From MWCO01 sp964488865 (GTDB taxonomy: Bacteria; Myxococcota_A; Polyangia; Polyangiales; Polyangiaceae): DNA of 64,000 nt. Location of the stretch: positions 1-64,000 of the forward strand of contig CAZAWR010000045.1 in assembly GCA_964488865.1 (NCBI GenBank), read 5' to 3'. Position numbers and translations under genes: made by a program. Position 1 is the first letter of the stretch. The number at the start of each line of letters is the position of its first letter. Shown piece after piece: positions 28,822-38,372 of the stretch. Under the pieces are notes generated by a model that ran no database searches, had not been told where the DNA came from, and saw nothing but the letters and a program-made list of their open reading frames with translations.

Positions 28822-29385
28822 TCATGGGAGCCGCCCCGACCCCAAAGGGTTCGCCTCGCGCTCCGTGGCAGCCTGTCGCTCATGTTCGGGCTGCTCGTCG
28901 TCCGCCAGACGATCGCCCCGATCGGTGTAAACGGTCAAGGGGCCCTGCAAGCCGGACAGCCCGGCGTCGGGCATGCGAACGCCCCGGTCGGAGAAGGCGA
29001 GGTGGTTTTCGGTCGCGCTGAGCGGTCGCTGGGCGATGAAGAGCATGGCTTCGCCTTTGCGTGTGTAGCCGAGCTGCACCAGCGCACCCTTCGGCCAGGC
29101 GCCCTTGGCGAACCGGAAGGTTCCCGACAGCACGTAGTAGCCCTGCTCGGGCAAACGAACGAGGGATTCGGCCCAGGAGAAGGCCCGAAAGCAGATCCCG
29201 TCCCCTCGAAATCGCCAGCGATTGCACAGGACGTGGTCGGGAACCATCACCCGAGGCAACCCGGCATCGGAATGGTTGTGGAAGTACACCAGCAGGTCGG
29301 CGGGAACTTCTTGCTCGTGACCGGGCAAAGAACGGGTCGTGCGGTACAAGCCGCACGCCGGGAGCCGATCCGTCCACCCCGCCAT
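28822..29385 (-). CDS. Conserved-looking hypothetical protein
   Basis: A 187-residue soluble protein I do not recognise. It has no signal peptide. Central segments (LLVYFHNHSDAGLPRVMVPDHVLCNRW, YYVLSGTFRFAKGAWPKGALVQLGYTRKGEAMLFIA) look well folded, while the last 35 residues are charged and probably disordered. It begins two bases after the stop of the PilZ gene and is therefore coexpressed with it. A role linked to PilZ signalling is only a guess from context. Confidence 0.6.
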   Translation of the reverse strand: MAGWTDRLPACGLYRTTRSLPGHEQEVPADLLVYFHNHSDAGLPRVMVPDHVLCNRWRFRGDGICFRAFSWAESLVRLPEQGYYVLSGTFRFAKGAWPKGALVQLGYTRKGEAMLFIAQRPLSATENHLAFSDRGVRMPDAGLSGLQGPLTVYTDRGDRLADDEQPEHERQAATEREANPLGSGRLP

Positions 29386-29387
29386 GC

Positions 29388-29849
29388 TCAGTCGGAGTCG
29401 GGCTCCGGCTCGGGGTCGGCGTCGGAGTCGGGCTCCGGCTCGGGGTCGGCGTCGGGGTCGGGGTCGGGGTCGGGAGCAGAGGGGACGGAGGAGTCCTTCG
29501 GCGTCACCGAGGGAGGAGGCATGCTGTCGTCCGCGTCCAGGAACTCCATGCCCACCACCGAGCCGTCCGGCTCGTCCTGAGACCAGACCACCCGGGCCCG
29601 ACGCGCCGGCGCGTCCATGTTGTTCGCATCGTACCCTTCGACAGCAAGCACTTGTCCTAGGTGAACTCGCCCCTCGATCACCACCCGAATCCCACCCCGG
29701 CTGATGTTCAGCGCCCAGCCGTCGTACTCGGACGTCCCGCTCCGCAGGGTCAGACGCGCGGAGATCTCACGACGCGCGCCTCCCGCCCCGCGTCGCTGCG
29801 CGAGGATTCCTTGGATACCGGTGGGGGGCGTTAAACTTCGACGATTCAA
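29388..29849 (-). CDS. PilZ-domain protein with acidic repeat tail
   Basis: About 153 residues. The PilZ domain (residues 25-105) contains RREISARLTLRSG, YDGWALNISRGGIRVVI and RARVVWSQDEPDGSVVGMEFLD. The first Arg pair and NISRGG agree with the c-di-GMP-binding RxxxR and D/NxSxxG motifs. It ends in DPDPDPDADPEPEPDSD-type repeats encoded by tandem DNA repeats at 29396-29471. The TTG at 29849 is preferred because AGGAG lies six bases upstream; a GTG at 29864 is possible. Confidence 0.78.
   Translation of the reverse strand: MNRRSLTPPTGIQGILAQRRGAGGARREISARLTLRSGTSEYDGWALNISRGGIRVVIEGRVHLGQVLAVEGYDANNMDAPARRARVVWSQDEPDGSVVGMEFLDADDSMPPPSVTPKDSSVPSAPDPDPDPDADPEPEPDSDADPEPEPDSD
29396..29471. repeat. 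Tandem repeats encoding the acidic PilZ tail
   Basis: The units GGAGTCGGGCTCCGGCTCGG and GGGTCGGCGTC recur, ending in a run of GGGGTC hexamers. They encode alternating Asp/Glu-Pro residues and are prone to length change by slippage. Confidence 0.8.
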
Positions 29850-30038
29850 GACGAACTCCTGCACAGATGATTCCCCCTGGGGCCGCCCGGGCGAGCGGCG
29901 GGAGCGGCACGCAACGTCCGCTCGTGATCGCCCCTTTTGCATGCGAGCATCCTTCCGTCAAGGACACCGGCCGAAATTGAGGCTGGACGCTGGGCAACCG
30001 GTTTGCGACAGTGCTCCCTCGCCAACGAGAGAAAAGCC

Positions 30039-30476
30039 ATGGGTGGACGTACCCCCTCCGACATCAAGCAACTCCTCAAGACCCACGGCATGGTGGTCTA
30101 TCGCACGATGGGAGACACCGTGACCGTGGCCGAAAGGGTCCGGGACAACCTCATCATGGAAGCCCATGTGAGCGTCGTGACCGGCCCCTCCCTGCGCGTG
30201 CGATTCGCCACGCGCGCCCAGCGCTCCGACTTCCCCTCCTCCTCCGAGACGGAAGATTCCCTGCTCCGACGCGCCCGCGCCATGGGCACCCCCGCCCTCC
30301 CCCAAGGATTCTCCGAGGTGCGTACCGTCGTCGAGCCCATCCCCGACCCCATGGACCCCTCCCGCCACCTAGACACCTGGTACCAGGTCCTCTTCGAAAA
30401 ACCCGTTGAGACCGACGATGCCCTGATCCAAGCGGTCCGCGATGCGGTCTCCGTCGAAAAGGTCGCCCCCCGCTGA
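30039..30476 (+). CDS. Hypothetical soluble protein
   Basis: A 145-residue protein without recognisable family, signal or membrane segment. The N-terminus (PSDIKQLLKTHGMVVYRTMGDTVTVAERVRDNL) looks like a helix followed by a beta-hairpin. The C-terminus reads WYQVLFEKPVETDDALIQAVRDAV. The ATG at 30039 has GAGAGAAAA upstream; the earlier in-frame ATG at 29937 would overlap the divergent PilZ gene region. It precedes the foldase gene by 84 bp. Confidence 0.55.
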   Translation: MGGRTPSDIKQLLKTHGMVVYRTMGDTVTVAERVRDNLIMEAHVSVVTGPSLRVRFATRAQRSDFPSSSETEDSLLRRARAMGTPALPQGFSEVRTVVEPIPDPMDPSRHLDTWYQVLFEKPVETDDALIQAVRDAVSVEKVAPR

Positions 30477-30560
30477 CCTGCCCCCGCAACCACGCATGGA
30501 CCTTTCTTTAATCGCGTGGTATGCGCCCTGCCCTACCCAAACCGAGAGATAACAGTCCGA

Positions 30561-32297
30561 ATGTTCGGTGGCGGCGGCACTCAAAAGGGTCTCATGTCGA
30601 TCGTGTACGGAGGAATCGTCTTCGCGATCGCCATGGTCTTTATCGTTCAATTCCGTCCAGGATCGGGCCAGGAGACCGCGTCCTTGACCCAGCAATGCGC
30701 GGTCACGGTCCGTGACCGTTGCGTGGAACCCAAGGAGTTCCTCGCAAGTTTGGGCTTGGCCGCCCCGCGCGGCGCCGACGAAAACCGTCTGCGCGCCATG
30801 GGGATCCGACGCCAACTGGCGGACGGCGTCGTCGAGCGCACCCTGCTCGTCCAGGATGCCAAACGCCTCCACATCACCGTCTCCGAGGACGAGATCAACG
30901 AAGAGCTGGTCAAGGGCCGCTTCCGCGTTTCCCTCCCCCAGGCCCGAAGGGACCTCGCCTTCTACCTCCGCCTTCAAGACGAAGGCGCTGAGGGCGTCCG
31001 CTTGCTCGACGTCAACAACCCTGACAACGGCAAGTTCGACTACAAGGTCTACTCCCGCGTCGTGCGGCTCACCACGAACCGGAGCCCCGCCGAGTTCAAG
31101 GAGATGCAGCGCGAGGAGATCGTCGCCGAACGCATGCGAAAGCTGATCGCGTCGCGCGCCAGCGTGACGGACGCCGAAGCCTTCGACGCGTTCCAGCGTG
31201 AGAAGAGCAGCGCCAAGCTCGAGGTCGTGCGCCTCGACCGCGACTACTTCGCCACCAAGTACGTCGACGTGTCCCCCAAGAGCGTCGAGGCCTGGGCCAA
31301 GGATCACGGCAAGGACATCGACGAGTCCTGGACCGCCCGCAAGTCTTCCTTCCCCGCGGGCTGCGTGAAGGCTCGTCACATCTTGGTGCAGGTCCAGTCC
31401 ACGACCGTCCCCCAAGGCCATCCTCGGGAGGAGGCCCAGTCCTTGATCGAAAAGGCTCGCACACGTCTGTCCAAGGGCGAGCTGTTCCCCGTCGTCGCTG
31501 CTTCCATGAGCGAAGACTCCACCAGCGCCGAAAAGGGCGGAGACCTCGGGTGCATCGCCAAGGGTAAGTACCCTCAAGCGTTCGACGACGCCGTCTTCGC
31601 CCAGAAAAAGCCCGGCCTCATCGATACCGTCGTCGAGACCAACTACGGCTTTCACCTCGTCGACGTGGAGCTGATCGTCAGCGACGACGCAGCGAAGGCA
31701 GAGGCCCAGGGCCGGATGCAGATCGCCAAGGAGCTGATGCTCTCGTTCGAGACCGAGAAGCTCATCTCCGAGACGGCCAAGCGCATTCAGGAGGCGGCCC
31801 AGAAGGGAACGGCCCTCGCCCAAGCCATCGACACCGTCCTTGCCCAGCTCGACGAAGAGCGCGGGCTGAGCAAGAAGAAGGATGACAAGAAGAAGGACGG
31901 CGAAGAAGCGCCGCCCGAGCCGGGCCGCCCCTACGTCGAAACCACCGCTTCGTTCTCGCTCGTCGACGGCAACCCCATCGACGGCGTGATGCAAGGACAG
32001 AACGTGGTCGAGATGGCCTTCCGACTCACCAAGCCCGGCGAAGTGGGCTCGGACCTCGTGCGGCTCAAGAACGGCTACGCCGTCATCCAGCTCAAGGAGC
32101 GCAAGTCCGTCACGCGCGAGGACTTCGACAAGGAGCGCAACGACTACCTGTCCCGCATGCTGTACGTCAAGCAGCACGACCTGGTCGTGAGCTATATCGA
32201 GCAGCTGCGAAAGGCCGCCGAGAAAGAGATCACGATCGCCGAGAAGTGGGTCCAGGAGCCCAAGCGCCGCAGCAGCGACTCGGACGAAGAGGAGTAG
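30561..32297 (+). CDS. Membrane-anchored parvulin-type peptidyl-prolyl isomerase (PpiD/SurA-like)
   Basis: A 578-residue periplasmic folding factor. One membrane helix near residues 11-30 (LMSIVYGGIVFAIAMVFIV) anchors it from the inner membrane. A SurA_N-like helical region follows (QLADGVVERTLLVQDAKRLHITVSEDEINEEL). A rotamase domain begins at VKARHILVQVQ and contains FPVVAASMSEDSTSAEKGGDLGCI and VVETNYGFHLVDV. A charged Lys-rich insert lies near residue 430. The ATG at 30561 places the helix near the N-terminus as in PpiD. It probably supports outer-membrane-protein folding. Confidence 0.85.
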   Translation: MFGGGGTQKGLMSIVYGGIVFAIAMVFIVQFRPGSGQETASLTQQCAVTVRDRCVEPKEFLASLGLAAPRGADENRLRAMGIRRQLADGVVERTLLVQDAKRLHITVSEDEINEELVKGRFRVSLPQARRDLAFYLRLQDEGAEGVRLLDVNNPDNGKFDYKVYSRVVRLTTNRSPAEFKEMQREEIVAERMRKLIASRASVTDAEAFDAFQREKSSAKLEVVRLDRDYFATKYVDVSPKSVEAWAKDHGKDIDESWTARKSSFPAGCVKARHILVQVQSTTVPQGHPREEAQSLIEKARTRLSKGELFPVVAASMSEDSTSAEKGGDLGCIAKGKYPQAFDDAVFAQKKPGLIDTVVETNYGFHLVDVELIVSDDAAKAEAQGRMQIAKELMLSFETEKLISETAKRIQEAAQKGTALAQAIDTVLAQLDEERGLSKKKDDKKKDGEEAPPEPGRPYVETTASFSLVDGNPIDGVMQGQNVVEMAFRLTKPGEVGSDLVRLKNGYAVIQLKERKSVTREDFDKERNDYLSRMLYVKQHDLVVSYIEQLRKAAEKEITIAEKWVQEPKRRSSDSDEEE

Positions 32298-32313
32298 GCC
32301 CGTCGAGCCGCTC

Positions 32314-33612
32314 ATGCAGTCGTCCGACGTGCGGGTCCATCGTGCGACCCTCGATCGAGGTCTTCGCCTGGTGTGCGTGAGCCAGCCGCTGCTTCACGGC
32401 ATCTGTGTGTCCCTCCACGTGCACGCTGGCCCGCGCTTCGAGCAGATCGACAGCAACGGTTGCTCCCACATGCTCGAGCACATGCTGTTCCGTGGGGTCC
32501 CTGACCACCCCAGCGCGCACGCGTTGGCCGTCGCCATGGAACGGCTGGGGGGAACGCTGTATGGCGCCACCCACACCGACCACGGCCACATGAGCGTGAC
32601 CCTTCCGCCCGAATCCTTCGACAAGGGGGTGAAGCTGTTCGCCCAGGTGATGACGCAGCCCGTGTTCGCGGACATCGAGGTGGAGCGGAGCATCATCCGT
32701 GAGGAGATCCTCGAGGGGCTCGACGAGGACGGCAGCGGCATCGACCCGGACAACCTCGCGCGAGCGCTCATGTACCCATCTCACCCGCTGGGCATGCCCA
32801 TCACCGGGTCGCTCGCCTCGCTCGATGCGATCGGCGAGGCGGTGCTGCGCGACCATCATGCGCGCCTGTATGCTGGGACCAACGCCGTGCTGTGCATCGC
32901 CGGGCCGATCGACCCACTTCGGTGCGAGCAGCTGGCCGCCGAGCACTTCTGCGCGATGCCCACGGGATCGCCCATCGTCACCTTGCCAGCGCCCGGTCAG
33001 GACGGACCTCGTTTTCAGTTCACCGAGAACCAGGGGAGCCAGACGGATCTGCGTCTCGCGTTCCGGGCGCCCGGGCGGGACGACCCGGCCGAGCCCGCCG
33101 CCGAGATGCTGATGCGGCTGCTCGACGACGGCATGTCCACACGGCTGTACGCACGCGTCTGCGACGAGAAGGGCCTGTGTTACGACGTGTCGGCGGACTA
33201 CGAGCCGTTGGCGGACGACGGGGTCCTGGATCTGGCTGCGACGGTGCGTCACGAGCGAGCGCCGTTGGTGATGCGGGAGTTGTGCGGGATCGTCGAGGAC
33301 TTGGCGGAGCGGGGTCCGACTGAGGAGGAACTCCGGGTGTGCAAGAGCCGGCATCATTGGGGGCTGGAGGCCTTGCTGGACCACGTGGAGGGCCTGGCGG
33401 ACTACCACGGGCTGTCCCAGCTGCACGGGTCGGAGGAGTCTCTGGTGGCGCGGCGGGAGAAGATCGAGCGGGTGACCCGGGACGAGGTGGTGGAGGTGGC
33501 GCGACGGGTGTTTCGTCCGGAGGTCGGGTCCGCGGTCGCGGTGGGCATGCTTCGCAAAGGGCAGCGCAAGGAGATCGAGCTGGCTCTCGCGTCCTTGCGA
33601 CCTGGACGATGA
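32314..33612 (+). CDS. M16 family zinc peptidase (insulinase-like)
   Basis: A 432-residue pitrilysin/processing-peptidase-type protease. The inverted zinc motif HMLEH is at residues 52-56, and the distal acidic ligand is expected in the SIIREEILEGLDEDG helix, so it looks catalytic. The C-terminal half has the usual LLDDGMSTRLYARVCDEKGLCYDV region. It begins 17 bp after the foldase gene and is probably in the same operon. Confidence 0.88.
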   Translation: MQSSDVRVHRATLDRGLRLVCVSQPLLHGICVSLHVHAGPRFEQIDSNGCSHMLEHMLFRGVPDHPSAHALAVAMERLGGTLYGATHTDHGHMSVTLPPESFDKGVKLFAQVMTQPVFADIEVERSIIREEILEGLDEDGSGIDPDNLARALMYPSHPLGMPITGSLASLDAIGEAVLRDHHARLYAGTNAVLCIAGPIDPLRCEQLAAEHFCAMPTGSPIVTLPAPGQDGPRFQFTENQGSQTDLRLAFRAPGRDDPAEPAAEMLMRLLDDGMSTRLYARVCDEKGLCYDVSADYEPLADDGVLDLAATVRHERAPLVMRELCGIVEDLAERGPTEEELRVCKSRHHWGLEALLDHVEGLADYHGLSQLHGSEESLVARREKIERVTRDEVVEVARRVFRPEVGSAVAVGMLRKGQRKEIELALASLRPGR

Positions 33613-33666
33613 CGCAGGGGCTTGACTCTCCTGGACTCCCCGCGACAGGCCGTTATGATGCCGGCC

Positions 33667-34122
33667 ATGCACGACGGGATGCGACGCCCTCTTGCGCTGT
33701 GCGTGACGCTGGTTGGTCTGACGAACCTCAGCGCCTGCTCGGCGCTCGGCCCTTGCGATCGGTCGGACGACGGGAACCCGGACGATCCGTACTATGATGG
33801 GACGACCGTGGACGGTTCCTACATGTCGTCGGAGTGGACGGGGCCGTTGCTTCCCTTCACGGGGGGCAAGCGATACCGGTTGTACCATGGGTTGGGGTGC
33901 ACGCCGCGACTGCTAGAGTGCTGGGCGTCGTTCAACGCCAACGGGATCGACCACGGGTCGATCGCGCCCCCGGCCGGCAACATGTGCGTGGTTCAGGAGA
34001 TCGACGATAAGGTCATCGTGATCAAGAACGACACGTGCTCGGACATGTACGTGCTGGTTGCGGCGTGGGCGCCTTCGTGTGAGGGGGACGCTGGGACGAG
34101 CGGCGACGGAGGTGGGTCGTGA
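33667..34122 (+). CDS. Small lipoprotein of unknown function
   Basis: About 151 residues. The signal PLALCVTLVGLTNLSACS gives a lipobox LSAC. The mature part has several Cys and a Tyr/Asp-rich segment (DDPYYDGTTVDGSYMSSEW) before a beta-rich core. No family is recognised. Several in-frame ATGs (33655, 33667, 33679) leave the start uncertain by a few residues. Its stop overlaps the next gene as GTGA. Confidence 0.6.
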   Translation: MHDGMRRPLALCVTLVGLTNLSACSALGPCDRSDDGNPDDPYYDGTTVDGSYMSSEWTGPLLPFTGGKRYRLYHGLGCTPRLLECWASFNANGIDHGSIAPPAGNMCVVQEIDDKVIVIKNDTCSDMYVLVAAWAPSCEGDAGTSGDGGGS

Positions 34123-34436
34123 GGGCATGGCAGGCGTTGGCGCTGGGACTGGTCGTGACTTCGTGTAAGTCGGACCCGATCGACGCGGAGGAACCCTCGG
34201 GGGTGGTGAGCCGTTGCTGTGCGGAGGCGCGGGACCGGGTGGAGACCGTGAAGGATCGGGAGACGGCCCAGTTCCAGAAATGGTGCAGCTCCTGCCGGCG
34301 GGGGGATCCGAAGGCGGGGTGTGCGTCGGCGGCGAAGAAGATCCTGCACGCGGCGAAGGGTGCGTACGGGGACTTCGGGACTCCCGCATCCTGCTCGGCC
34401 ATGATGGGCCAACTCCAGGAGTTGGGGATCGAGTAG
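34119..34436 (+). CDS. Small Cys-rich lipoprotein
   Basis: A 105-residue protein with a short lipoprotein signal (ALGLVVTSCKS, Cys near residue 16). The mature helical part has six further Cys (CC, WCSSC, GCAS, SCS), which suggests disulfides or metal binding. The GTG start overlaps the preceding stop by four bases, so the two lipoproteins are coupled and may interact. Function is unknown. Confidence 0.6.
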   Translation: MRAWQALALGLVVTSCKSDPIDAEEPSGVVSRCCAEARDRVETVKDRETAQFQKWCSSCRRGDPKAGCASAAKKILHAAKGAYGDFGTPASCSAMMGQLQELGIE

Positions 34437-34494
34437 CGACCGTGATGATCCGTTCAGGGTTGAGAGGGCGGGAGAATTCGATCGAAACCGCCCC

Positions 34495-34522
34495 TTGACA
34501 CGACGAAATCCGTCACTACCTT
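34495..34522 (+). promoter_or_regulatory. groESL promoter, sigma-70 type
   Basis: A perfect TTGACA (34495-34500) is followed after 16 bases by TACCTT (34517-34522). The CIRCE operator begins 15 bases beyond, overlapping the expected transcript start, as in other HrcA-controlled groE operons. Confidence 0.65.
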
Positions 34523-34536
34523 CCGCCCCGCCCCCG

Positions 34537-34563
34537 TTAGCACTCACCGGAAACGAGTGCTAA
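34537..34563. promoter_or_regulatory. CIRCE operator (HrcA site)
   Basis: TTAGCACTC, nine bases, then GAGTGCTAA is an exact match to the CIRCE consensus. HrcA binds it and represses groESL until heat stress. hrcA itself is not in the window. Confidence 0.97.
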
Positions 34564-34642
34564 CAGCTGGCGGCCAGGAGGAGCCTCACGGCGCCTTCCG
34601 ATTCCGACACCATCCCAGCCAGGCACGGCACGGAGGAGACCC

Positions 34643-34933
34643 ATGAACATTCGACCGCTGCATGATCGCATCATCGTCAAGCGAGTTCAGGAAGAAGAGA
34701 AGACCAAGGGCGGCATCATCATCCCCGATACCGCCAAGGAGAAGCCCGTCGAAGGTGAGATCATCGCCGTCGGCAACGGCAAGATTCTCGAAGACGGCAG
34801 CGTGCGGAAGCTCGAAGTCAAGGCCGGCGACCGGATCCTCTTCGGAAAGTACTCCGGCACCGAGGTCAAGCTCGATGGCGAGGAGCGCCTGATCCTCCGT
34901 GAGGACGACGTGCTCTGCGTGGTGGAGCGCTGA
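34643..34933 (+). CDS. groES: Co-chaperonin GroES
   Basis: The 96-residue lid of the GroEL chamber. It has the family start MNIRPLHDRIIVKRV, the mobile loop EEEKTKGGIIIPDTAKEKP, and the C-terminal LILREDDVLCVVE. It is first in the operon, 80 bp downstream of the CIRCE element, and is followed 46 bp later by groEL. Confidence 0.98.
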   Translation: MNIRPLHDRIIVKRVQEEEKTKGGIIIPDTAKEKPVEGEIIAVGNGKILEDGSVRKLEVKAGDRILFGKYSGTEVKLDGEERLILREDDVLCVVER

Positions 34934-34979
34934 GTCCGCAAACAACAACGTCTATCTCTGACATGCACGGAGTGAACTG

Positions 34980-36593
<1,614 letters not shown>

Positions 36594-36616
36594 TTCGGTC
36601 CTGACACCCATGGAAC

Positions 36617-36649
36617 GACGGCTCGCGGCTCGCGGGCCGTCTTCCTTTT
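36617..36649 (+). terminator. Rho-independent terminator of groESL
   Basis: GACGGCTCGCG and CGCGGGCCGTC form an 11-pair stem (one G-U) with a three-base loop, followed by TTCCTTTT. It lies 24 bases after the groEL stop. Confidence 0.88.
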
Positions 36650-36745
36650 GTGCCCCCAGGCTGCGCAAACTTGGCCTCCCGAAGGCGGTCGCGGAACAAT
36701 CTTGCGAAGAACGGCTGTCCGCCCGCGTTTCCCCGGAGGATTCGA

Positions 36746-36808
36746 TTGGAGCTGCTTCTCGTCCTCGCTGTGGTCCTTCTGGCAGGTGTGCTCGGCCTGA
36801 CCACCTGA
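36746..36808 (+). CDS. Candidate 20-residue hydrophobic small protein
   Basis: A TTG codon follows GGAGG (36735-36739) with six bases between, an excellent ribosome site. The reading frame encodes MELLLVLAVVLLAGVLGLTT and stops at TGA. All but a few residues are aliphatic, so the peptide would span or insert in a membrane. It lies alone between the groESL terminator and the operator-like palindromes of the next operon. It is too short for conservation to be judged by eye. It may be a real small protein, a leader peptide or chance. Confidence 0.4.
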   Translation: MELLLVLAVVLLAGVLGLTT

Positions 36809-36906
36809 CGCGGTGGGGCGACGAGTCCTCGTGGTCCGGTCGTTTCGCGGCGCCCCTTTCCCGCAAACAGATTCCGTCAACACTGAACAGCTTTCCTGCA
36901 GCAGCT

Positions 36907-36941
36907 GGACGGATCCGTCCACCGTTCGGACGAATCCGTCC
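36907..36941. promoter_or_regulatory. Two tandem 14-bp palindromes, operator-like
   Basis: GGACGGATCCGTCC (36907-36920) is a perfect palindrome, and GGACGAATCCGTCC (36928-36941) differs by one base. Their centres are 21 bp apart, two helical turns, as expected for two dimers bound on one face. A further inverted repeat, GTATT-CATGC-AATAC, lies at 36967-36981. Together they form the likely control region for the operon starting at 37051. The rest of the 457-bp gap after groEL holds only the terminator and the small ORF. Confidence 0.6.
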
Positions 36942-37050
36942 AATCCTCCCCCGGGTGCCCACCGTCGTATTCATGCAATACAGGCAGTTACGCCCGGGCT
37001 ATCGGCGGCCCGCCGCGTGCATTGGATTCCTCCCCACGGAGGACAACAGA

Positions 37051-37371
37051 GTGCAGAACACCGCGCGAAAACTACCGTTTCGGGACCCCGCCGCACAGTT
37101 GCGGGCTCTGTACATGGACTTGCTGCGGAACCAGTCGCACTTCGAGGAGTTCCGCCACTTGCTCGCCCTCTATCACCCGGCCGACGTGAACGGCGAAAAG
37201 GAGAGCCCGCGGGCCAACGAGGTCCGGGAGCGGCTCAACGACCGGATTCGTGCCTGGCTGGGCACCGACATCGACGATCTGACCCCCCCGCAAGTGCTGC
37301 AGTGGCGAGCCGTGGTGGTGGAGGAGAGGTTCTCGGGAACACGCGACGCGTTCCGCTTCGGTGCCCCCTGA
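37051..37371 (+). CDS. Small protein of unknown function, operon leader gene
   Basis: A 106-residue, mostly helical, charged protein. The GTG at 37051 has GGAGG eight bases upstream. Features include FRDPAAQLRALYMDLLRNQSHFEEFRHLLALYH and a C-terminal PPQVLQWRAVVVEERFSG. It has no signal peptide or recognised domain. It ends 11 bp before the isoprenoid-synthase-like gene and is the first complete gene after the palindromes. In this setting it could be a regulator, substrate or partner of the downstream proteins; none is demonstrated. Confidence 0.65.
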   Translation: MQNTARKLPFRDPAAQLRALYMDLLRNQSHFEEFRHLLALYHPADVNGEKESPRANEVRERLNDRIRAWLGTDIDDLTPPQVLQWRAVVVEERFSGTRDAFRFGAP

Positions 37372-37382
37372 CGACAGCGCCC

Positions 37383-38372
37383 ATGGGACCTCCCAAGGAC
37401 GAACAGATTCGGGGCGGGCCAGGTCTGTTGGTGGACGACGTGTACGCCACGTTTTGCGAGGACCTACCCGCTTCGCTCCAGCGGCCGGCGCAGGACTTGG
37501 CGGCTTCGCTCGGCCTTTCCGCCCCCGGTGTTCCCTGGAGCCGGGTGTTTCCCCATCCCTTCACCCTGACCGTACCCGGGATTGTGGCCGACGCTTCGCC
37601 GCCGGTCGACGCTTCCGTCATGCGGGCCGCGGTGATCGCACACGTGATGGGGCTCATTCAGGCCGTGGCGATGGGGCGGGAGGCGACGGGGGCGGTCTCT
37701 GTGACACCGGAAGTTCGTCGGGTTCTATCCGCTGTGCGAGTGGCCAGGGAGCAAGCCTGTGGACGACTGGGAGGCGCGTCGTTCTGGGCGCAGGGACGGT
37801 TCGACCTGGCGATCCAGCAGGTCGAGCAGGTGCTCTCTGTGGAGAGGACGTGCCTCGGCAACGCACATTCGGCGGACTGGACGACCTACGAGAGGATCGC
37901 GACGGCGAAGCAGGCCGTCATGCTGCCTGCCCCGCTCTCGCTGGCCCGCGAATCGCGCTGGCGACGAGAGCGGCGCGAAGGGCTGTGCCGCATGATCACG
38001 GCCATCGCGTTGGGGCTGCAGCTTGCGCGCGACGTCACGGAATGGGAGGACGACCATGCACGCGGCGGGGCCTGGGCGCTCGCCCTGGCGAGAGGGCTCG
38101 CCGACGCCGATCCCGAGATCGAGCCGCAGGTCGGATCGGTGCACAGTGAGGTGCTCGGGTCCGGTATCCTTGCCCGGTTGCTACGCCGCGCACACGAAAG
38201 CTTTCAAACTGGCCACGAGCTCGCCATCGCCTTGGGGCTCAGCCGAGTGGCCCAATGGACGTCCACGCAGGCGCTCGCCCTGGCCGACTTGCACCGCGCA
38301 GAGTCCTCTTTCCCCGGCTATGCCGTACGCGCCGCCGTGCTCCAAGCCTGGGCCGAGGAAGTGCTCTCATGA
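37383..38372 (+). CDS. Possible degenerate class-1 isoprenoid-synthase-fold protein
   Basis: A 329-residue all-helical protein. The segment YERIATAKQAVMLPAPLSLA followed by ITAIALGLQLARDVTEWEDDHARGG strongly resembles the K-x-A helix and second Asp-rich helix (LQxxDDxxDWxED) of polyprenyl-synthase-like proteins. The first Asp-rich motif (DDxxD) is not visible, and in the second the leading DD is RD. It may therefore be inactive, or act differently from a true prenyltransferase. The assignment rests on motif resemblance alone. Its stop overlaps the histidine-kinase start as ATGA, so its product is made together with a signalling pair. Confidence 0.5.
   Translation: MGPPKDEQIRGGPGLLVDDVYATFCEDLPASLQRPAQDLAASLGLSAPGVPWSRVFPHPFTLTVPGIVADASPPVDASVMRAAVIAHVMGLIQAVAMGREATGAVSVTPEVRRVLSAVRVAREQACGRLGGASFWAQGRFDLAIQQVEQVLSVERTCLGNAHSADWTTYERIATAKQAVMLPAPLSLARESRWRRERREGLCRMITAIALGLQLARDVTEWEDDHARGGAWALALARGLADADPEIEPQVGSVHSEVLGSGILARLLRRAHESFQTGHELAIALGLSRVAQWTSTQALALADLHRAESSFPGYAVRAAVLQAWAEEVLS

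Noticed and set aside
30369..32315. A 648-codon open frame antisense to the parvulin foldase
   Set aside because: Mirror of a real, domain-bearing gene in GC-rich DNA; its protein is low-complexity Leu/Gly/Asp/Val without motifs.
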